Assembly: GCA_024752435.1 (NCBI GenBank)
Contig: CP103025.1
Location: 2,542,001-2,606,000 of the forward strand
Direction of reading: 5' to 3'
Origin: Allantophomopsis cytisporea
Taxonomy: Eukaryota > Ascomycota > Leotiomycetes > Phacidiales > Phacidiaceae
Length of the DNA stretch: 64,000 bases
The notes beneath the pieces are model-generated. The model saw only the letters and a list, made by a program, of their open reading frames with translations, ran no database searches and was not told the origin of the DNA. Positions within the stretch are counted from its first letter, which is position 1. Each line of letters starts with the position of its first letter. Shown piece by piece: positions 13,001-25,640 of the stretch. Position numbers and translations under genes: made by a program.

Positions 13001-13612
13001 GAACAGCGTCCTCAGCAGAACCTTGCCCCAACTCCCATGACCAAGCAGGAATCAAACAATAGTGCACCCTTTAACATGAATGAATACTCGCCTGGGTCCT
13101 TCATATCTGACGGCACGTATGACAATATGTATTCGCAAAGCGGACAAAATCTACTTCCTCCCAACATCCGCCTTTCGCCACATCCACGTTCCCACCCGCA
13201 GCAGCCAGCCACCTACACCATGCAACCTCAGTACACCCTCGCCTACACGGACGCCCAGCCAAGAGCCTACGATAGCTACGCTCCCCATCAGAATCAACTG
13301 AGCCAGAACCAGATTCCTCAAAACCAGATTCCACCACAACAGATTCCACCACAGCAGATTCCACCACAGCAGATTCCACAACAGCAGATCCCGCAGCAGC
13401 AGATCCCGCAACAACAATTCATCTACACCCAACAACCTGGCCCCTTCCCGCCTGCCACCTCTACGTTCCAGACACATAATCTGACTGCCCATGACAGCTG
13501 GCAGAATACCGCGCAGGGCTTCGATGCCTTTGGGAATTCCCAGGCCCAGAGCGGATTTCAGGCTCAGGGTCATCAGGGACAGGGATTTTCGTATGGCTAT
13601 TCTGGGGAGTAG
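10049..13612 (+). CDS. large C2H2 zinc-finger protein with Gln/Pro repeat tail
   Basis: A single uninterrupted exon of 1187 aa starting at ATG 10049. The first ~800 residues are Ser/Thr/Pro/Asp-rich and mostly disordered, with basic islands (KIFQRKKTDNNKK; ITRFIRSRSRSDLRR). Zinc-binding fingers occupy roughly residues 809-950. FECQLCYK..WTKHVHEDL is followed by FTCTYPDC..WVRHENEKH, then YKCTINDC..NFLQHLVREH, and after a linker CKFCGAQL..LTVHLAKHL. The C-terminal third is Gln-rich and carries eight 5-residue QIPxQ-type repeats (13301-13420) before a QGF/QAQ-rich end. It is presumably a nuclear DNA-binding regulator; this architecture is common among uncharacterised filamentous-fungal C2H2 proteins. 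Targets are unknown. The long pyrimidine-rich leader upstream suggests translational or transcriptional control. Confidence 0.9.
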   Translation: MSSLLLSSSSSSKSPEQYVYEPELTIDPARLTTSHPSNTPENYQFFSPFSHVSSSYDTSATHSYIEQTTPSVLTETSGFSVSDLAEIDEFLGVNFDEDRTNEAETPASSTEQTSGFGSSPGSKSDSDKSPSDQSHATASALNIDLAHRADAAGAEPTQQSEYMPAMVGSSPYSNTPQSMEEFPSLNEAVSTTMTNEYPVSQTNLESLNTLQPYQACLSPRVTVSHWDGTDDGHSMDPLSHIAKSESDLHPRDDDDGRWLHHGDHMGPSGFTPEKRANVEVPSINDLSKQRHLDAKKEGIETWRSRSASVGAPDLAPNQSYFNVEVPVDTRRRARSTGMYPSQSNSGQPPVAPPGIIGLGVLNPNDDPVPTPEDVYEPPNNDSTSTLEETENRLEKNRLYYSATAPVSGMTGREDHSITHHHSLWSDPPMHPHISRGTNHMPGSSNEAMEKLERIYNDTDSQLSRVATWGTRRKSAPSVMSDMEVVTSGSLFKMLTIGRAKNQKNDSGGVKIFQRKKTDNNKKRNHEPRDPNEPSPLRKESRTSSGGLAPPPRTTSWSRKNPTPSLNTALATMGASAAAVGGGHARSESLSAASNISPKSPLEQITRFIRSRSRSDLRRQSSNDDATPVGLAEMWKSTGGPPVPNLTAQPTEPEITSDPLEPVQHSEDDDEGDDDHAYGYGNQMTPMRIPADASRDGFSNHILELNPNMAHDYLLDRIIQHQIVRYKNLCSAKVKHLKDANSGNCGSRHRCSAAPGHNASQTSTSNWARGVSEYNQGLDDSSSGEEGLISEESFPAGVPMPPITHLPADFECQLCYKIKKLQKPSDWTKHVHEDLQPFTCTYPDCKDSKPFKRKADWVRHENEKHRHLEWYKCTINDCAHQCYRKDNFLQHLVREHKLPEPKHKTKTAIKRSQGDEDEVWIYMARCHHETPRKPQEEPCKFCGAQLASWKKLTVHLAKHLEEISLPVLRLVDQRPVDFETIISPIEQRPQQNLAPTPMTKQESNNSAPFNMNEYSPGSFISDGTYDNMYSQSGQNLLPPNIRLSPHPRSHPQQPATYTMQPQYTLAYTDAQPRAYDSYAPHQNQLSQNQIPQNQIPPQQIPPQQIPPQQIPQQQIPQQQIPQQQFIYTQQPGPFPPATSTFQTHNLTAHDSWQNTAQGFDAFGNSQAQSGFQAQGHQGQGFSYGYSGE
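13301..13420 (+). repeat. in-frame 15-bp tandem repeat coding QIP(P/Q)Q units
   Basis: About eight copies of a 15-bp unit (CAGATTCCACCACAA-like) lie inside the C2H2 gene. The three central copies are almost identical at DNA level, so the array could change length in steps of five residues without breaking frame. Confidence 0.85.
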
Positions 13613-16600
13613 GAGTTGTGACTTCACTATAGCTTGTGGATGAATGGTGTTGGTGAAACGGAGATCGTTTGTATGTTTAGGGGTTGGAGATTCGGACATG
13701 TGGATGTTTGAATGAAAGTGTGTGTGTGTGTGTGTGTGTTGGAGATGGCGGTGAACTTTGGAGGGAGTTTTATGTGATACCTTTATGATTGTTTTAGATA
13801 CCATCTGCTACAGCCCTTTTTTCATTAGTGTTTTGGATGGTTTGGATTTTTTGGGATGGAATCTTTGGGGATTTTTTTTTTTTTGATATTTGATAGTTTT
13901 TTTTTTCTTTCGGTTTTTTCTGTCTATTGGATTTTTTGGGATTGGCGGGTTTGCAAGGATTTGGATACACAGTTCTAGTTTATTCGTTCGATCATTTTTT
14001 ATTGATTCAATGTCCCTTCTTGTTATTCTATATTCTTTGTCTTGCGTTGCTGATTTGTTTCGTGCGTACTTTGAGCGTCCTCTGCCTGTAGGATTCATGC
14101 GGTTCAACTGGCTTGGTGTGGTGATTTCTGGACGAGATGAAATGGGTTTATAGATGAATCATGAAATGAAAAGTCTTTTTCTTCTTTTGCTTGGACAATA
14201 TCATGTCAATTTGCTGTTGAGTTCGTTTGAGTCTGTTCCATTTTGAAGATCCTTGAGCAACTCGGGGATGAGATCGAGTATACGTCGTATTCTACGTCGT
14301 ATTCTACGTCGTATTTGACTTCAGACTGAAACGATTGAAGTGGCTTTCGTCTGGATTATCTAGACTCGTCTCTTCACCCTTACTCGTTACTCGTTACTCA
14401 TTACACTCCATCCGGATCCTCACCGTCTTGTTACACTTCCGTGGATTATCATAGATCTTCTTGTAAATCATCGTGTTTTGAGTTGGGAATTGCATCATAT
14501 TGTCTATGAATTGTGATGCATGTTTGTAAGCATGCGGATATGTATATACATATGTATGTATATATGTGCTTTACTTAGATTTATGCATGGTTTGTGACTA
14601 TGACATGATGTATGAATATGCGTATGAATGGATAGGAATAGAATGGGAGAAGGAGTATGGATATGGATGTAGATATCGAAGGGAAAGGAAATATGCATTC
14701 GATATGGATACGATGGTAAACATGTCTATGGTCATGATTGTCAATATGGTTGTGGCAATGTCTATGATAACGTTGAAGGCAGTAGTATTCAATGTCTACC
14801 TCACCTACATCCGGTTTCATGCCTACCATCCATCATACGCGCATGTTGTGGCATGTATGTCGAATATGCCATACGCCATATATACCATATAAATCAAGTC
14901 TCAAATTTCAAAACTCAGTGTCGCGCCTATTTCCGATATGTCGCGGGCAGATCGTGCCTTTCTTCCTCTTGCTGTGATTCCGGGATTTTGTAAGGTAATT
15001 CTGTGATGCAGAATGCTCACGAACTTGTACCCAACGCACAAGTACATCTGTCTTCGGCATCACATATATTCATATACATATACATATCTTCCTCACCCTT
15101 GATCAACACATCTCACTTCACCAGCCCATCCTCAAAAACCTCCTCTATCTAAGTCTACAATCTCTATAAACAGCCAATCTTCTCGATATACTTTCGTATG
15201 ATATCCTCCGTACAAAGACTCACATACCACTTATACCTACCTACCTACCTACCGTTCCGCACCTCTACATCTGCTCGCCTACCCTACCGAGCCCGCGCAA
15301 ATTGATGTCTCGTGCTTAAGATTGCTCTTGAATTAATTGCCGCAGAGATCTCAGCTGTACCGGGCTGGACTGCGCGGGAGGACGGACGAAATGGAATGGG
15401 ATGATGTGGGAGCGTGTTTGATCTGGTTCTGAGAGAGGAGATGTACTTGTTGTGTGATCGTGAGGGATGAGTTTGGGGTATGGAGCAGCTGTGGATTATG
15501 GAGACGTTGTGCGCGCGTATTTGCGCGTATGTATGGTATGTATGGTATGGTAAAGGTGATGTGGTGGATGTGGTGAGTTAGTGGTACGGTAGTTATGAAT
15601 TAGTGGCTGTCAATGGCTGGCAGTGGTGGCTTTTCGGTGACTTTGGGGCGTCGAGTGGTGGTGAGTTGTGCGGATCTTGGTGGTGGCGGTGGTGGTGCTT
15701 AGCTCTTTGAATATGGGGAACTGGGTAAGGTATTCGTAAGTGACCGACAGGACAGAACAGAGTACGAAAGACTTCTAGCATCTTCATATTCATAATCACT
15801 CATTCTCGACCTCACAGAAGCTTGCATATCACCTACACAACACAAAATCCACATCCACAAATCGAATTCGTACTCCATACGGAGCAAAATACAACCTTTT
15901 CACCCCTCTTCTCTCACTTCACTCACCATCAAGTCTCTACTCTACTCTACCCTTCTCAGCCCAATCCAACCACGCAAATCCTAAACAAAAATCCCTCCCC
16001 CTCGTGCTCGCGTGGGTTATTTCAGGAGTCGGTGGCGCCGCCCAATGGGTTTCACCGCGCGTGGATCCGTGGGCCCTGGAGATTGCTAAGCTCAGGCTTG
16101 CCCACACCAGCGCCTTCTAGCGAGGACCCGCGAAAGCAAGCACGCGAAGCTCGTTGATTTGGCTGGATAGTTCTGAGTGCGTCCGGCTTCTTTTTTGGAT
16201 GGGCTTTTGCCTGGTGGGAAATGCGGCGCCAGCCGTGGATGGTGGTTTGGTGTTTGGGGGAGGCGGATGGAGATGGAGATGGGATTGAGGGGTGGATTTG
16301 AGGATGTGGATGTGGGATTGGGATGAGGTTGGATGATGAGTGAGGAGGAAGGATGAGGGATGAGGGATGAGGGATGCAGGATGCAATTGCACAGAAAGGA
16401 TTCTTTCACGCTCAAGCCTTTGCTCCTGTCAGCTCGAGGTCGATGAATATATCTCGGCAATATAAGCAGTGAGATGTCTCCGTCCTTGGATGTGTCCTTC
16501 TCATACATTCGTACATATGTATGTACGCATGTACATACATCCAAGAGTCTCTCCTGCTCTCTTCCATAAATAAATACTCCGACACAGCGGTAGCGGTACC

Positions 16601-16794
16601 TGAATTGCACCCTGACACCTGTCGTGCCCATCCACCATACCGTACCTGGCTAAGTGGTGTCCGGCGTTCGTGGCGTCTACGGCCGACGGACTACCAAATA
16701 CATGCGAAGTATGGTACAATGACAAGTCAAAGAGAGTATACGGGGTCTCGGCCACCGGTTGAGATGGGGATTGTGGATTCATGGGACTATGAAT

Positions 16795-16856
16795 GACTAC
16801 GACCACGACCACGACCACGACTACGACTACGGGACTATAGGACTACAGGACTATGT
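16795..16856. repeat. GACCAC/GACTAC tandem repeat
   Basis: Six to eight imperfect hexamers of GACCAC and GACTAC, then GGACTA variants; non-coding simple-sequence DNA. Confidence 0.8.
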
Positions 16857-18103
16857 ATGGGTTCTTTGAGTACGAAGCCCGAATCATTCAAGAGGTTCAC
16901 TCAGACTCAGATCAGGTAAGTATCCATCGAATATTTCTTCGGACTGGTCAGGTGGTGTTGACTGGGTGGCTATTTTTGTGTGCGGTTATGGTTGTGGTTC
17001 AAAATACGTGTCGGGCCTCAGATGAGCTGACTACTTGTATTGACGGACGGAGAAGCATTCTCCTTCAAGCTTTTTCAAAGAGTATATGGGAAATCGAGGT
17101 GTCGATCTGGAATCCGAGACTTTTCTTGGAAGGCGGCGTCTCTTTGATCGTGTATACGGTGTGCATATGAAGAGAATGGTTAGGTGATAGGTGAATGGAT
17201 GAATACATGGACAAATGAATGAAAGAGTGGAGATGGATATCTATTCGAGGAGAGGAGTAGAGTAGAGCGTGTTGATTAACGAGACGATCTGAGTGAGATT
17301 TGGCTTGGGAAAGGGAAAGGCTTCTTTCTGTTGCTTTGCTCGAAATTTCCCTATCGAATATTCCACATCCTCCCTCTGCACTAACCAACAAGTCAACAAA
17401 CTGTCAAGGAGATAAGAAAGTTGATTGATGCAACCCAATCTACTGCAGCTTCCTTTTGCTTTACGAATTAATCTTTGCGTAATTGAGCGAGAGGGTCCTT
17501 TTTGATCTCTGGAGATTTCATCTTCATGGACAACATATCGAAGGATGCCTTCATCTACTCCGTACCGCCAAAACTATCTATCCCTACTGTACAAATGGGT
17601 GGTGGCTTGAACTCCGTCAGCCCCCCGCCGTGCCCCGGCTGTCTCCACTCCAACGAATGGGAGAAGTGAACGACGCCGCCGACTGTAAGATTGAGACAAG
17701 GGAATTCATGAGTCGGCGTTGAACTTCTACTGTTGTTTTTACTCTACTAACACTAACGATAGAAGACCACTCGATGAACAACGAACGACTCGACTCGACT
17801 CGACTCAATGCTATGGAGAATGCGCTGCAATACTCGCGTGCCTATACGTACGGCACTACTACATTACTACAGTTCAACTAAAACTAACGAACAACTCCTC
17901 CTTCGTTCTTCTCCCCTTCACATGAACCATCACCCTGCAAACCCCAATTGTACCCTACTTGTACACACCAACCGGACCGTGGCGCCCTCTGCTTTGTTTC
18001 GTGTGGATCCGATTGCCACGACTATGCGCATGGCCGACGAAACTGAATGGAGCAATCTGATGCTACTGGGATGATCAAAAGGAAGCGATCATGCTTGACT
18101 TGG

Positions 18104-18141
18104 ACTTAGACCTTAGACCTTAGACCTTGGACCTTGGACCT
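18104..18141. repeat. 7-bp TTAGACC/TTGGACC tandem repeat
   Basis: Five consecutive heptamers, TTAGACC in the first three and TTGGACC in the last two. The unit is not a TTAGGG telomere motif and the array is isolated, so I read it as a minisatellite. Confidence 0.75.
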
Positions 18142-20301
18142 TTGTGCAGGTACCGTGAACCAAGTCAAGCATGAGCATCAGCAGCACCACCGCACATGCA
18201 TCCGCCTCGTCCAGACTGGACTGGCTGACTCCTAGACATCAAACGAAACCTGACACTCCCCATCATTCAGACGTGTACATACGACGGTGTGCTAGGGACA
18301 TGCATCGAATCGTCGGGCGAATATTCGAAAGACAAAGAAAAACGAAAATCGTGCTTGGTTATTGCTTGGTTCCTGGCTCTGGCTCCTACTCCTGGCTCCT
18401 GCTTTTTGATTCTGATTCGACTCTACTCTACCCCATGGCCTGTCATAGACTTACCTGTTCAGCCAGTCCCTGTCCCAGTCCCCGTTCCCTCAGGCCTCAA
18501 ATCACTCAATCATCACTCAATCACCCTTCTATCGGATTTGACCCAGCGGAATCTTAACATAGTTCCTTCCTTCGCCCATGGAATTATTGCTGATGATTTC
18601 AATTTATGCCGCTGATGACAGGGGAATGGTAACGGGCTGACTGGGGTATTCATTGGTTGGTTGAGCCTTGTGCTGTACGTACCTGTACTCGATCTTGATG
18701 TGCAGTGAAGGGTGCGTGAGATATGAGATGTGAGAGACGTGCGACTACTGATGATTAGATGTGCGTTGTTCTTCACTGGCGGGGACATCGGTGCGAAATT
18801 CCTTCTGGTGAGGAAAATGCCCTACTGGTATTTTGGATGTGAAGAAGACTTTCATGATACGAGAGGAGGAGGTTAGTCATGATAAAGAAAGTGTTTTATC
18901 TTTTGTCTGGTCTCTTCTTGCTTGGGCCAGGAATAATACGAAGCCATTTCTCTTCTTCCGTGCTGCTTCTGATTCCTTGCCTGGTTCTTGTGATGCTGCT
19001 AATATTGTCACAATCAATGCCAACCAACATGGGCGGGAAGCACAGATGATTATGAATATGAGCATGAATGAACATGCACATAAACAAGAACAAGAACAAG
19101 GACAAGAATACGAATAGGAACAAGGTAGTGTGATGCAGAGACAGATCGGATGCCAATACAGCATGATAGAATGCAAAGAAAAGCAATACTCAATCAGATG
19201 GACATGCCTCTCTCCGTCTGTACCTGACTTGTGTACATACTACTGACTTACTACCATGCCCTGCCATGCCATGCCGTGCATCTGTGCACTACGCCGCTCT
19301 CTTTCTACTCCTTAGTCCTCAAGCTGCTCTCCCATCGACGTCTCCATCTCCACTTCAAACACAACTAGACATAACGATTGCCTGCAATTGAATTTCCTCT
19401 TGTCTCTCTTTCAACTCACTCACTCTCAATTTCACTGCTTTCCATTCTTACACTTACTTACCTTGTTGTTGTTCCTGGATTCTTCTGATTTCACTCCTTC
19501 CGTCCTTCCATCTGAGGCTCATCTCTTTCAATCTACGTATGTACTGTACCCTTCGTCAAATCTCCTCCATTCTACTACCTACCGGCTAAGAGAGATCCAC
19601 TCGCAACCTCCAAAACATCATCTCCTCCTACTATTATCCACCTCCACACACACCACTACTCTCTCACACATCCACATCCACATCCACACACCTGGTGCAC
19701 CTTCACTTACACCCATTTCAGTAAAGACTGTCTTCCAAATACTTGCACACAAGTCAATTCAAACACAAAGCCACTCGTTTCGTCCCTTGCTCTTCTACTT
19801 CATTCATTATTGCTTCTACTATTCCAGAGTCGAAGTCGACTACTTTGTTGATTGTCCATCTTCTCAGAGAGAGAGAGAGAGAGCAAAAACAAATCCTGCC
19901 ATACAAATCGTCCATATCCCCTTAATCCGACAACACTCGAAATCTGCTCTACAAGACTGCTTAGCTGGATCCTAGCAAACCTCACGATCACGACAACTTT
20001 CCAGAAAAGAAAAGAAAAGCAAAGCCGTTTCATATCTGTAAATATCTACGAAACGAAAGAAAGAAGAAGGAAAAAAAGAATTGCATACAATACCAAATAG
20101 ACCGTACATACGATCCCCCCAAATAATTCATCGCCAATAATTCATCCTTCAATATCTTCCGAGAGCGAAATAGCGAAAGCGAATCAACAATACACCACCC
20201 CTCGACATATAACCACCACGCATAGAGGTCCTCCTCGAATTTGAAAAAAGCGGTCTTCCGCGCGAAAGACTACATTCCTCCTATATACAACCGCTCTCAA
20301 T

Positions 20302-22587
20302 ATGAGATTACGAACATCCCCTTCCACCGTCGTCTCGGCGCTTCTCCTTGGACTTCTGCCGGCCAGAGTACTGGGAACTTCTGTTTTGAAGACTGATGGC
20401 TTCTCTTCTTGTTTGTCAGGAGCCGCAATCACAGTCAGCAATGTTTTCATCCAATACGATAATGACAATAAGGTCATCACTTTCGACCTCTCTGGAAGTA
20501 GTTCGGCAGCTATGAATGTCTCTGCCAGTTTAGATGTGGAGGCTTATGGCATTAGTGTCTACTCGAACACCTTCAAACCTTGTGATGAATCCATTGATGC
20601 TCTCTGTCCAGGTATGCATATCCATCCTTGACTTTGACTATTGCTGACTTCATTAGTTCCATCGGGTCCTTTCGTTGCATCGGGTACCCAAACCGTTCCA
20701 ACGTCCTACTCAGAAATGATCCCAGCTGTAGCCTTCTCTGTTCCTGATATCGATGCGACTGCCACTCTCAAGCTCCATGCCCTCGACACCGGCGAAGAAA
20801 TCGCCTGTATCGTCTCCTCTGTGAACAATGGAAAGACCGTCAGCGCATCAGCCGTATCATATGCGGCAGCTGCCGTTGCCGCTGCTGCTCTCGTCGGAAC
20901 AGGTATGACCGCTGCAGGAGCCGCTGCTTCAGGAGCTGGAACTTCCGGCGGTGTTGGTACGACCAGTCCAAGTTTCGTGGAGATTGTGGGTGTTTTTCAG
21001 GGGTTTGCTATGAACGGAATGAACAGTGTCAACTACCCAACTGTTTACAGAAGTTTTGCGAAGAACTTTGGTTTCTCTACCGGACTCATCCCTTGGAGCT
21101 CCATGCAAAGTTCCATCGATAGCTTCCGAAAGCACACTGGTGGAAACCTCACGAACGATAATGTCACCTACCTCAAAAACGCGACCTTGGTATTCAGTGA
21201 TGGAACCGCCTCGACCTCTAATTCCACCCGCCGCGCTCTGGAATATGCTCTGTACGCTCGTGACAGTCTCTCCACATCGACGAGCGCCGAGAACTCTACA
21301 TCCACAACCTCCGAAGTCCAGGCTGTTGTCTCCGGTATCCAAGCCTACGCCGAAGAACTCAGTGTTCCCGAAGCCAACACTTTCATGACTGTTCTCCTTA
21401 TCGTCGCTATCCTCATGGCTGCCATCGCCGTCGGCATTCTGCTCTTCAAGGTCATTCTCGAGACCTGGGCTCTCTTCGGTACCTTCCCCGAAGGACTTAG
21501 CGACTTCCGCAAGAACTACTGGCGTCTCATGGCTCGCGCAATGGTACAGATCATCTTGGTCCTGTACGGTATGTGGGTATTATATTGTATATACCAATTC
21601 ACGCACGGCGATTCTTGGGCGGCAAAGGTATTAGCCGGAGTGACGCTGGCATTGTTCACTGGAGTCCTCGCCTTCTTCACATTCCGTATCTGGCAATTGG
21701 CAATGAAATACAAGAAAGCTGAGGGTGACACGTCCAGACTCTACCAGGATCTCGAGACTTGGGAGAAGTACTCGCTCTTCTACGATTCTTACCGCAAGGA
21801 TTTCTGGTGGGTCTTTATCCCAACCATTGTCTACTCGTTCGCCAAGGGTTGTGTGTTGGCTGGTCTTGACGGTCACGGTTTCGCCCAGACTATTGCTCAA
21901 TTGTGTATCGAGGGTATTATGCTCGGTATGCTCATCTGGAACCGACCATACGAGCGCAGATCTTCCAATGTCATCAATATTTTCATCCAGATTGTTCGCG
22001 CCTTGAGTGTCATTTGTATCCTTGTCTTCGTTGAGGAGTTGGGTATCGCGAAGACTACCCAGACTATCACTGGCGTGGTCCTTATTGCCGTCCAGAGTAC
22101 TCTCACGGGTGTTCTAGCCATCTTGATCTTTGCCAACACCCTCATCGGATGCTTCAAGGAGAACCCCCACGTCAAGGCCAGAAGAGAAGCTGGTAAGTTC
22201 CCCTCCACCACCCCCACCCTTCGAACACGCAAGTTTCAAATAACTGACACTCCCACAGAAGAGAAGAAGAACCGCGAATTCGACGACCTTACTCCCCTTG
22301 ATGCCCGCAACTCCCTCCTCATGGACCCAGTCAAGATGCCAATGTCCGACACCTTCTCCGCAGACCACAAGGCCCCCCTTACGCAAACTACATCCGCCGA
22401 ATCCTACGAGCGCGCCAACCCCTACGACAACAACGCCATTCCTATGCGTGGCGTCAACACGCAGCGTCGCTCTATGCTTGGCTTGGCACCTGCGCAGGTC
22501 AAGCGTGAGGAATCGAGGGAGAATCTCGTTTCCAACGCGGCGCCGTTGGGCGGGAGTGGGACTGAGTATCGTGGGTACCAGTATTAG
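20302..22587 (+). CDS. Flc/TRP-like membrane protein (ML-like plus TRP domain)
   Basis: Exons 20302-20611, 20657-22192 and 22259-22587 join over 45-nt and 66-nt introns to give 724 aa. The second intron is a multiple of three without stops, but GTAAGT..CCCACAG and the restored charged GluGluLysLys run support splicing. An N-terminal signal peptide (about residues 1-25, LLLGLLPARVLG) precedes a luminal ML-like domain with Cys residues. An Ala-rich first membrane segment lies near residue 175, and a cluster of membrane helices starts near residue 348 (MTVLLIVAILMAAIAVGILLF) and ends near 630. The cytosolic tail is Ser/Arg-rich. This is the layout of fungal Flc proteins (proposed FAD or haem carriers and calcium regulators of ER/plasma membrane) and of the related TRP/Pkd2-like family. 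Which activity applies here cannot be told from sequence. Confidence 0.9.
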
Positions 22588-25500
22588 TGACGAATTTTCT
22601 TGGTTTGTTTGTGGGATTGGAGATAAGGGGAGAGGGTTGAAGAAGGGTTAGATGTGTGAGGTGTGCAGGAGACGTGCATGGAGGTAAACTAGAAGAAAGG
22701 AAGGCATGAATGGATGGAGATATAAGAAGACAGTGATGTTTCTTGAAATCAGATATCCCGTTTGTTTTTGGTATACTTTTACCCCGGGGGGACCCCAATC
22801 ATACTTTGTTATTACAGCATATTTTTTTCAGGTTTTTTTTTTCTTTTTTTCAGTTAGTTTGTGGAGGAAAATGATACCTTTTCTTTTGTTCTTATTAGTT
22901 TCTTAGTTTTTGCTTTTTTATAGGGAGGGGAGGAGGGGGAGGAAGAGGTTAAGTTTAGTTTGAGATTGAGATTGAGGTTTTGTTGGGTTGTTGTGGGTGG
23001 GGGTTATGGATTTTATGGATTTGTGGATTTTTGGATTCGTGGATTCGTTGATTCAATGGATCTATATGGATTTACATTGTGTATTTTGTATTGCGCGTTC
23101 GGTGCTGTTTACTGGGTGATTTGTTTTTGATTGTGATGTTAATGTAATTGTGAGTGAGAAGAGGAGTAAGTGAGGAGAGGGGAGAGGAGAGACGGAGGAT
23201 TGAGGATTTCTTGACGGTGATTGATCGATCGGTCGGTAAATTGAGGAGTTATCTATGATGAATGTTTTTGAGGGTGATTTATAAGTGGTTGATGGTAGTT
23301 GATAGATGCAGTTGAGTGTATAGTGTATGTGTATATAGTTGATGCTGAGTGCAGTTGATGTATATGTGCAAATATAGGGGTCGGTTCTGAGTTAGCTACA
23401 AGCACACTCTTGATGCTTGGTTGCATTGGTTTCTGTGGTCCCGTGTATATAAATACTGCCGTGATCTGGTTCGCGTGATTCCATGACTTTAATCAAATCT
23501 CCGAGTACTGGGCTACTGGGGATGTGTGTGTGTGTGTGGATGAGGTGGGTAAGGTAGGTGAAGTGGTTTGGATTGCGGTGGGAGATGATGATGAGGATGG
23601 TATTGATGATGAGAATGATGATGACGACGGAGATAAGGAAAGAACGTCAGCGATGATGTTAGATGTGACTCTATATACAGTTCGGGCAGCAATATTGCTA
23701 ATGTGTGAGATCTTTTTGTTGACTGAAGAGGAAAGAGAAATGAGAGGGAGGTTTTATAGTTAGGGAGGGGCTAGGAGGTCGAATTGTGTTGCTGTGGTGT
23801 AACATTGAGAGAGGCAAGGTAGGTTGACATCATGGAGATACCAGAGAAAGTGGCTTAGTTGAGTGTTACGCAGCTTGGCAGAATGAGTTGGTGATAACGA
23901 TGTCGAGGCACAGAATGATGATAACTTAGTTTCCTACAGTACAAAGGAATATGTTGGTTGCTTTTTGGCCATATCTTGGTGTAGCAGCTGTGGAGACTGG
24001 ATTGAAAGCGATCAAGGAGAGGAGCAGTGATCTATACTTGCCTTGGCTGCGAATTGGGATTTGTTGAGAACTTGAAGAAAGTAGTTGTGAAGTCGGAAGG
24101 GAACGCCGAATGAGACATGATTCGAAGCAGTTTGGAATGAGATACTGTGAAAGTAATATCTTGCTCATGTACCAGAACTTGTAGCCTATCTTCAAGAGTT
24201 ACTATCTCCATAACGATCAATCAACCAAACAGGAGTTGGACACAAATTATAAACTGTCTACAACATAACTCATAAGTTGCGAAAGTTTATGTGCTAAGTT
24301 TTTCATAGGAGAGTACGGGATGAAAATTTGAATGTGTGAAATAGTCAGGAGCAGGCTGTTATATTTAATTGCGGAGTCAATGTAAAAAATTTGAAAACAT
24401 ATTTGACATTTACTGCTAATAGGTTGTGCAGTGGGGACAGAAAGATCTCAGCAATAGAGAAGGCTATGCATATAGGGATGTGCAAGCAGTAGTACCCTCA
24501 TCATAATACTTAAAGGTGACACATTATAGAATTCGCAGAATCGAGAGGACTAAACAGTTGTAGACCATTTGATATTAATACTTTGCCGCCAACTTTCCAA
24601 GTTCAAGAAACATTATATAGTATGATGTAGAATTCCAATGAGCCGTCAAATGATAGAAGCTGTTGCCCGAGAATTGTCACCCGTATATATACATCAAGCA
24701 GCAACAGCGTACTACAACTAGTCTCAAGAAAGTTTCGGACAAAGAACTTATAGATAGTAACTTATCTATAGCATGCAGGTCAAGAGAAACAGCTTGGTGT
24801 CTTCAATAAAAAAAGAATGCAGAGAAAGCCTTTTACTGGCAACGGTGACAGAGAGGTGCTAGTGTAGAAAACTTGGAAGAGAGCATCCTATGAAATAGCT
24901 TACTTCTACAATGACATGTTACTGGATAATAATGACATATAGAACGATGATAAGCTATGATGTTCTACCACCGACTCGAATAAGTAGAGTGGATATCGAT
25001 ACACATAGAATAGTACCTGAAGGAATGTAAGTAAAGTTACTTTTGTTACACGTGGTAGAAGGAGGGTTTTATCGTTCTGAGAATAGGTAGGATATGAGAG
25101 TAAGGGAGTGTAAGCAGTGTATATACACGCAGTAGGCTACTTACATATTGAATAGCTTTGATGATGATAATACAGCATTTGATAAGGTAGGGTCTCTTCG
25201 GAATGCGTTGATTTACTTATATTGACTTATGTGAAATAGATACCAACTGTGAGAAATTTGGAGGCAAGACTACAAGAAAATAAAATGGGTAGACGAGTCT
25301 TTTGATCGTCGAAGACTGATCGTAGGCAAGGTATATTTGCACTAAGGGGTAAACAATACGAATCATATCGTGAGTTACTTACGTGTTGACACGATCTTAC
25401 GATAACGAGATCGGAGATTATAATAGAGGCTTAAAAGAAAACGCTGATGTACTTGTACAAGTACTCATAGTAAAAAATAAAAAATTTTCCTCGAACATTA

Positions 25501-25640
25501 TATAGACATACAGATAAAAAAGGGAGAGGAGAGAAGGGATGTTTTATAGTTGACGAAGGTACACGCTTAACGCTACTAACGATAAACATTATAGCAAACT
25601 TAACAAATAACGAGAGGTTAGATGATAATAAATCGTAAGA

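Larger units (their letters stand above)
13613..20301. other. 6.7-kb non-coding block rich in simple repeats
   Basis: No gene is supported on either strand. The longest frame, 16092-16631 on the minus strand (179 aa), is low-complexity Pro/Ser/His with no domain. Visible repeats are (GT)n at 13718-13740, poly-T runs at 13869-13910, three 13-bp copies of TCTACGTCGTATT at 14279-14315, (CTAC)n at 15234-15252, GGATGAG repeats at 16350-16380, (GACCAC/GACTAC)n at 16795-16856, (CGACT)4 at 17786-17805, TTAGACC repeats at 18104-18141 and (GA)n at 19867-19882. The pyrimidine-rich part from about 19300 to 20301 is probably promoter and 5' leader of the Flc/TRP gene. The part just after 13612 is probably the 3' untranslated region of the C2H2 gene. 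Confidence 0.5.

Noticed and set aside
16092..16631. 179-aa minus-strand reading frame
   Set aside because: Low-complexity Pro/Ser/His translation of GGATGAG-type repeats; no domain, no splice logic.
18104..18141. possible interstitial telomere repeat
   Set aside because: The unit is TTAGACC/TTGGACC, not TTAGGG, and the array is short.
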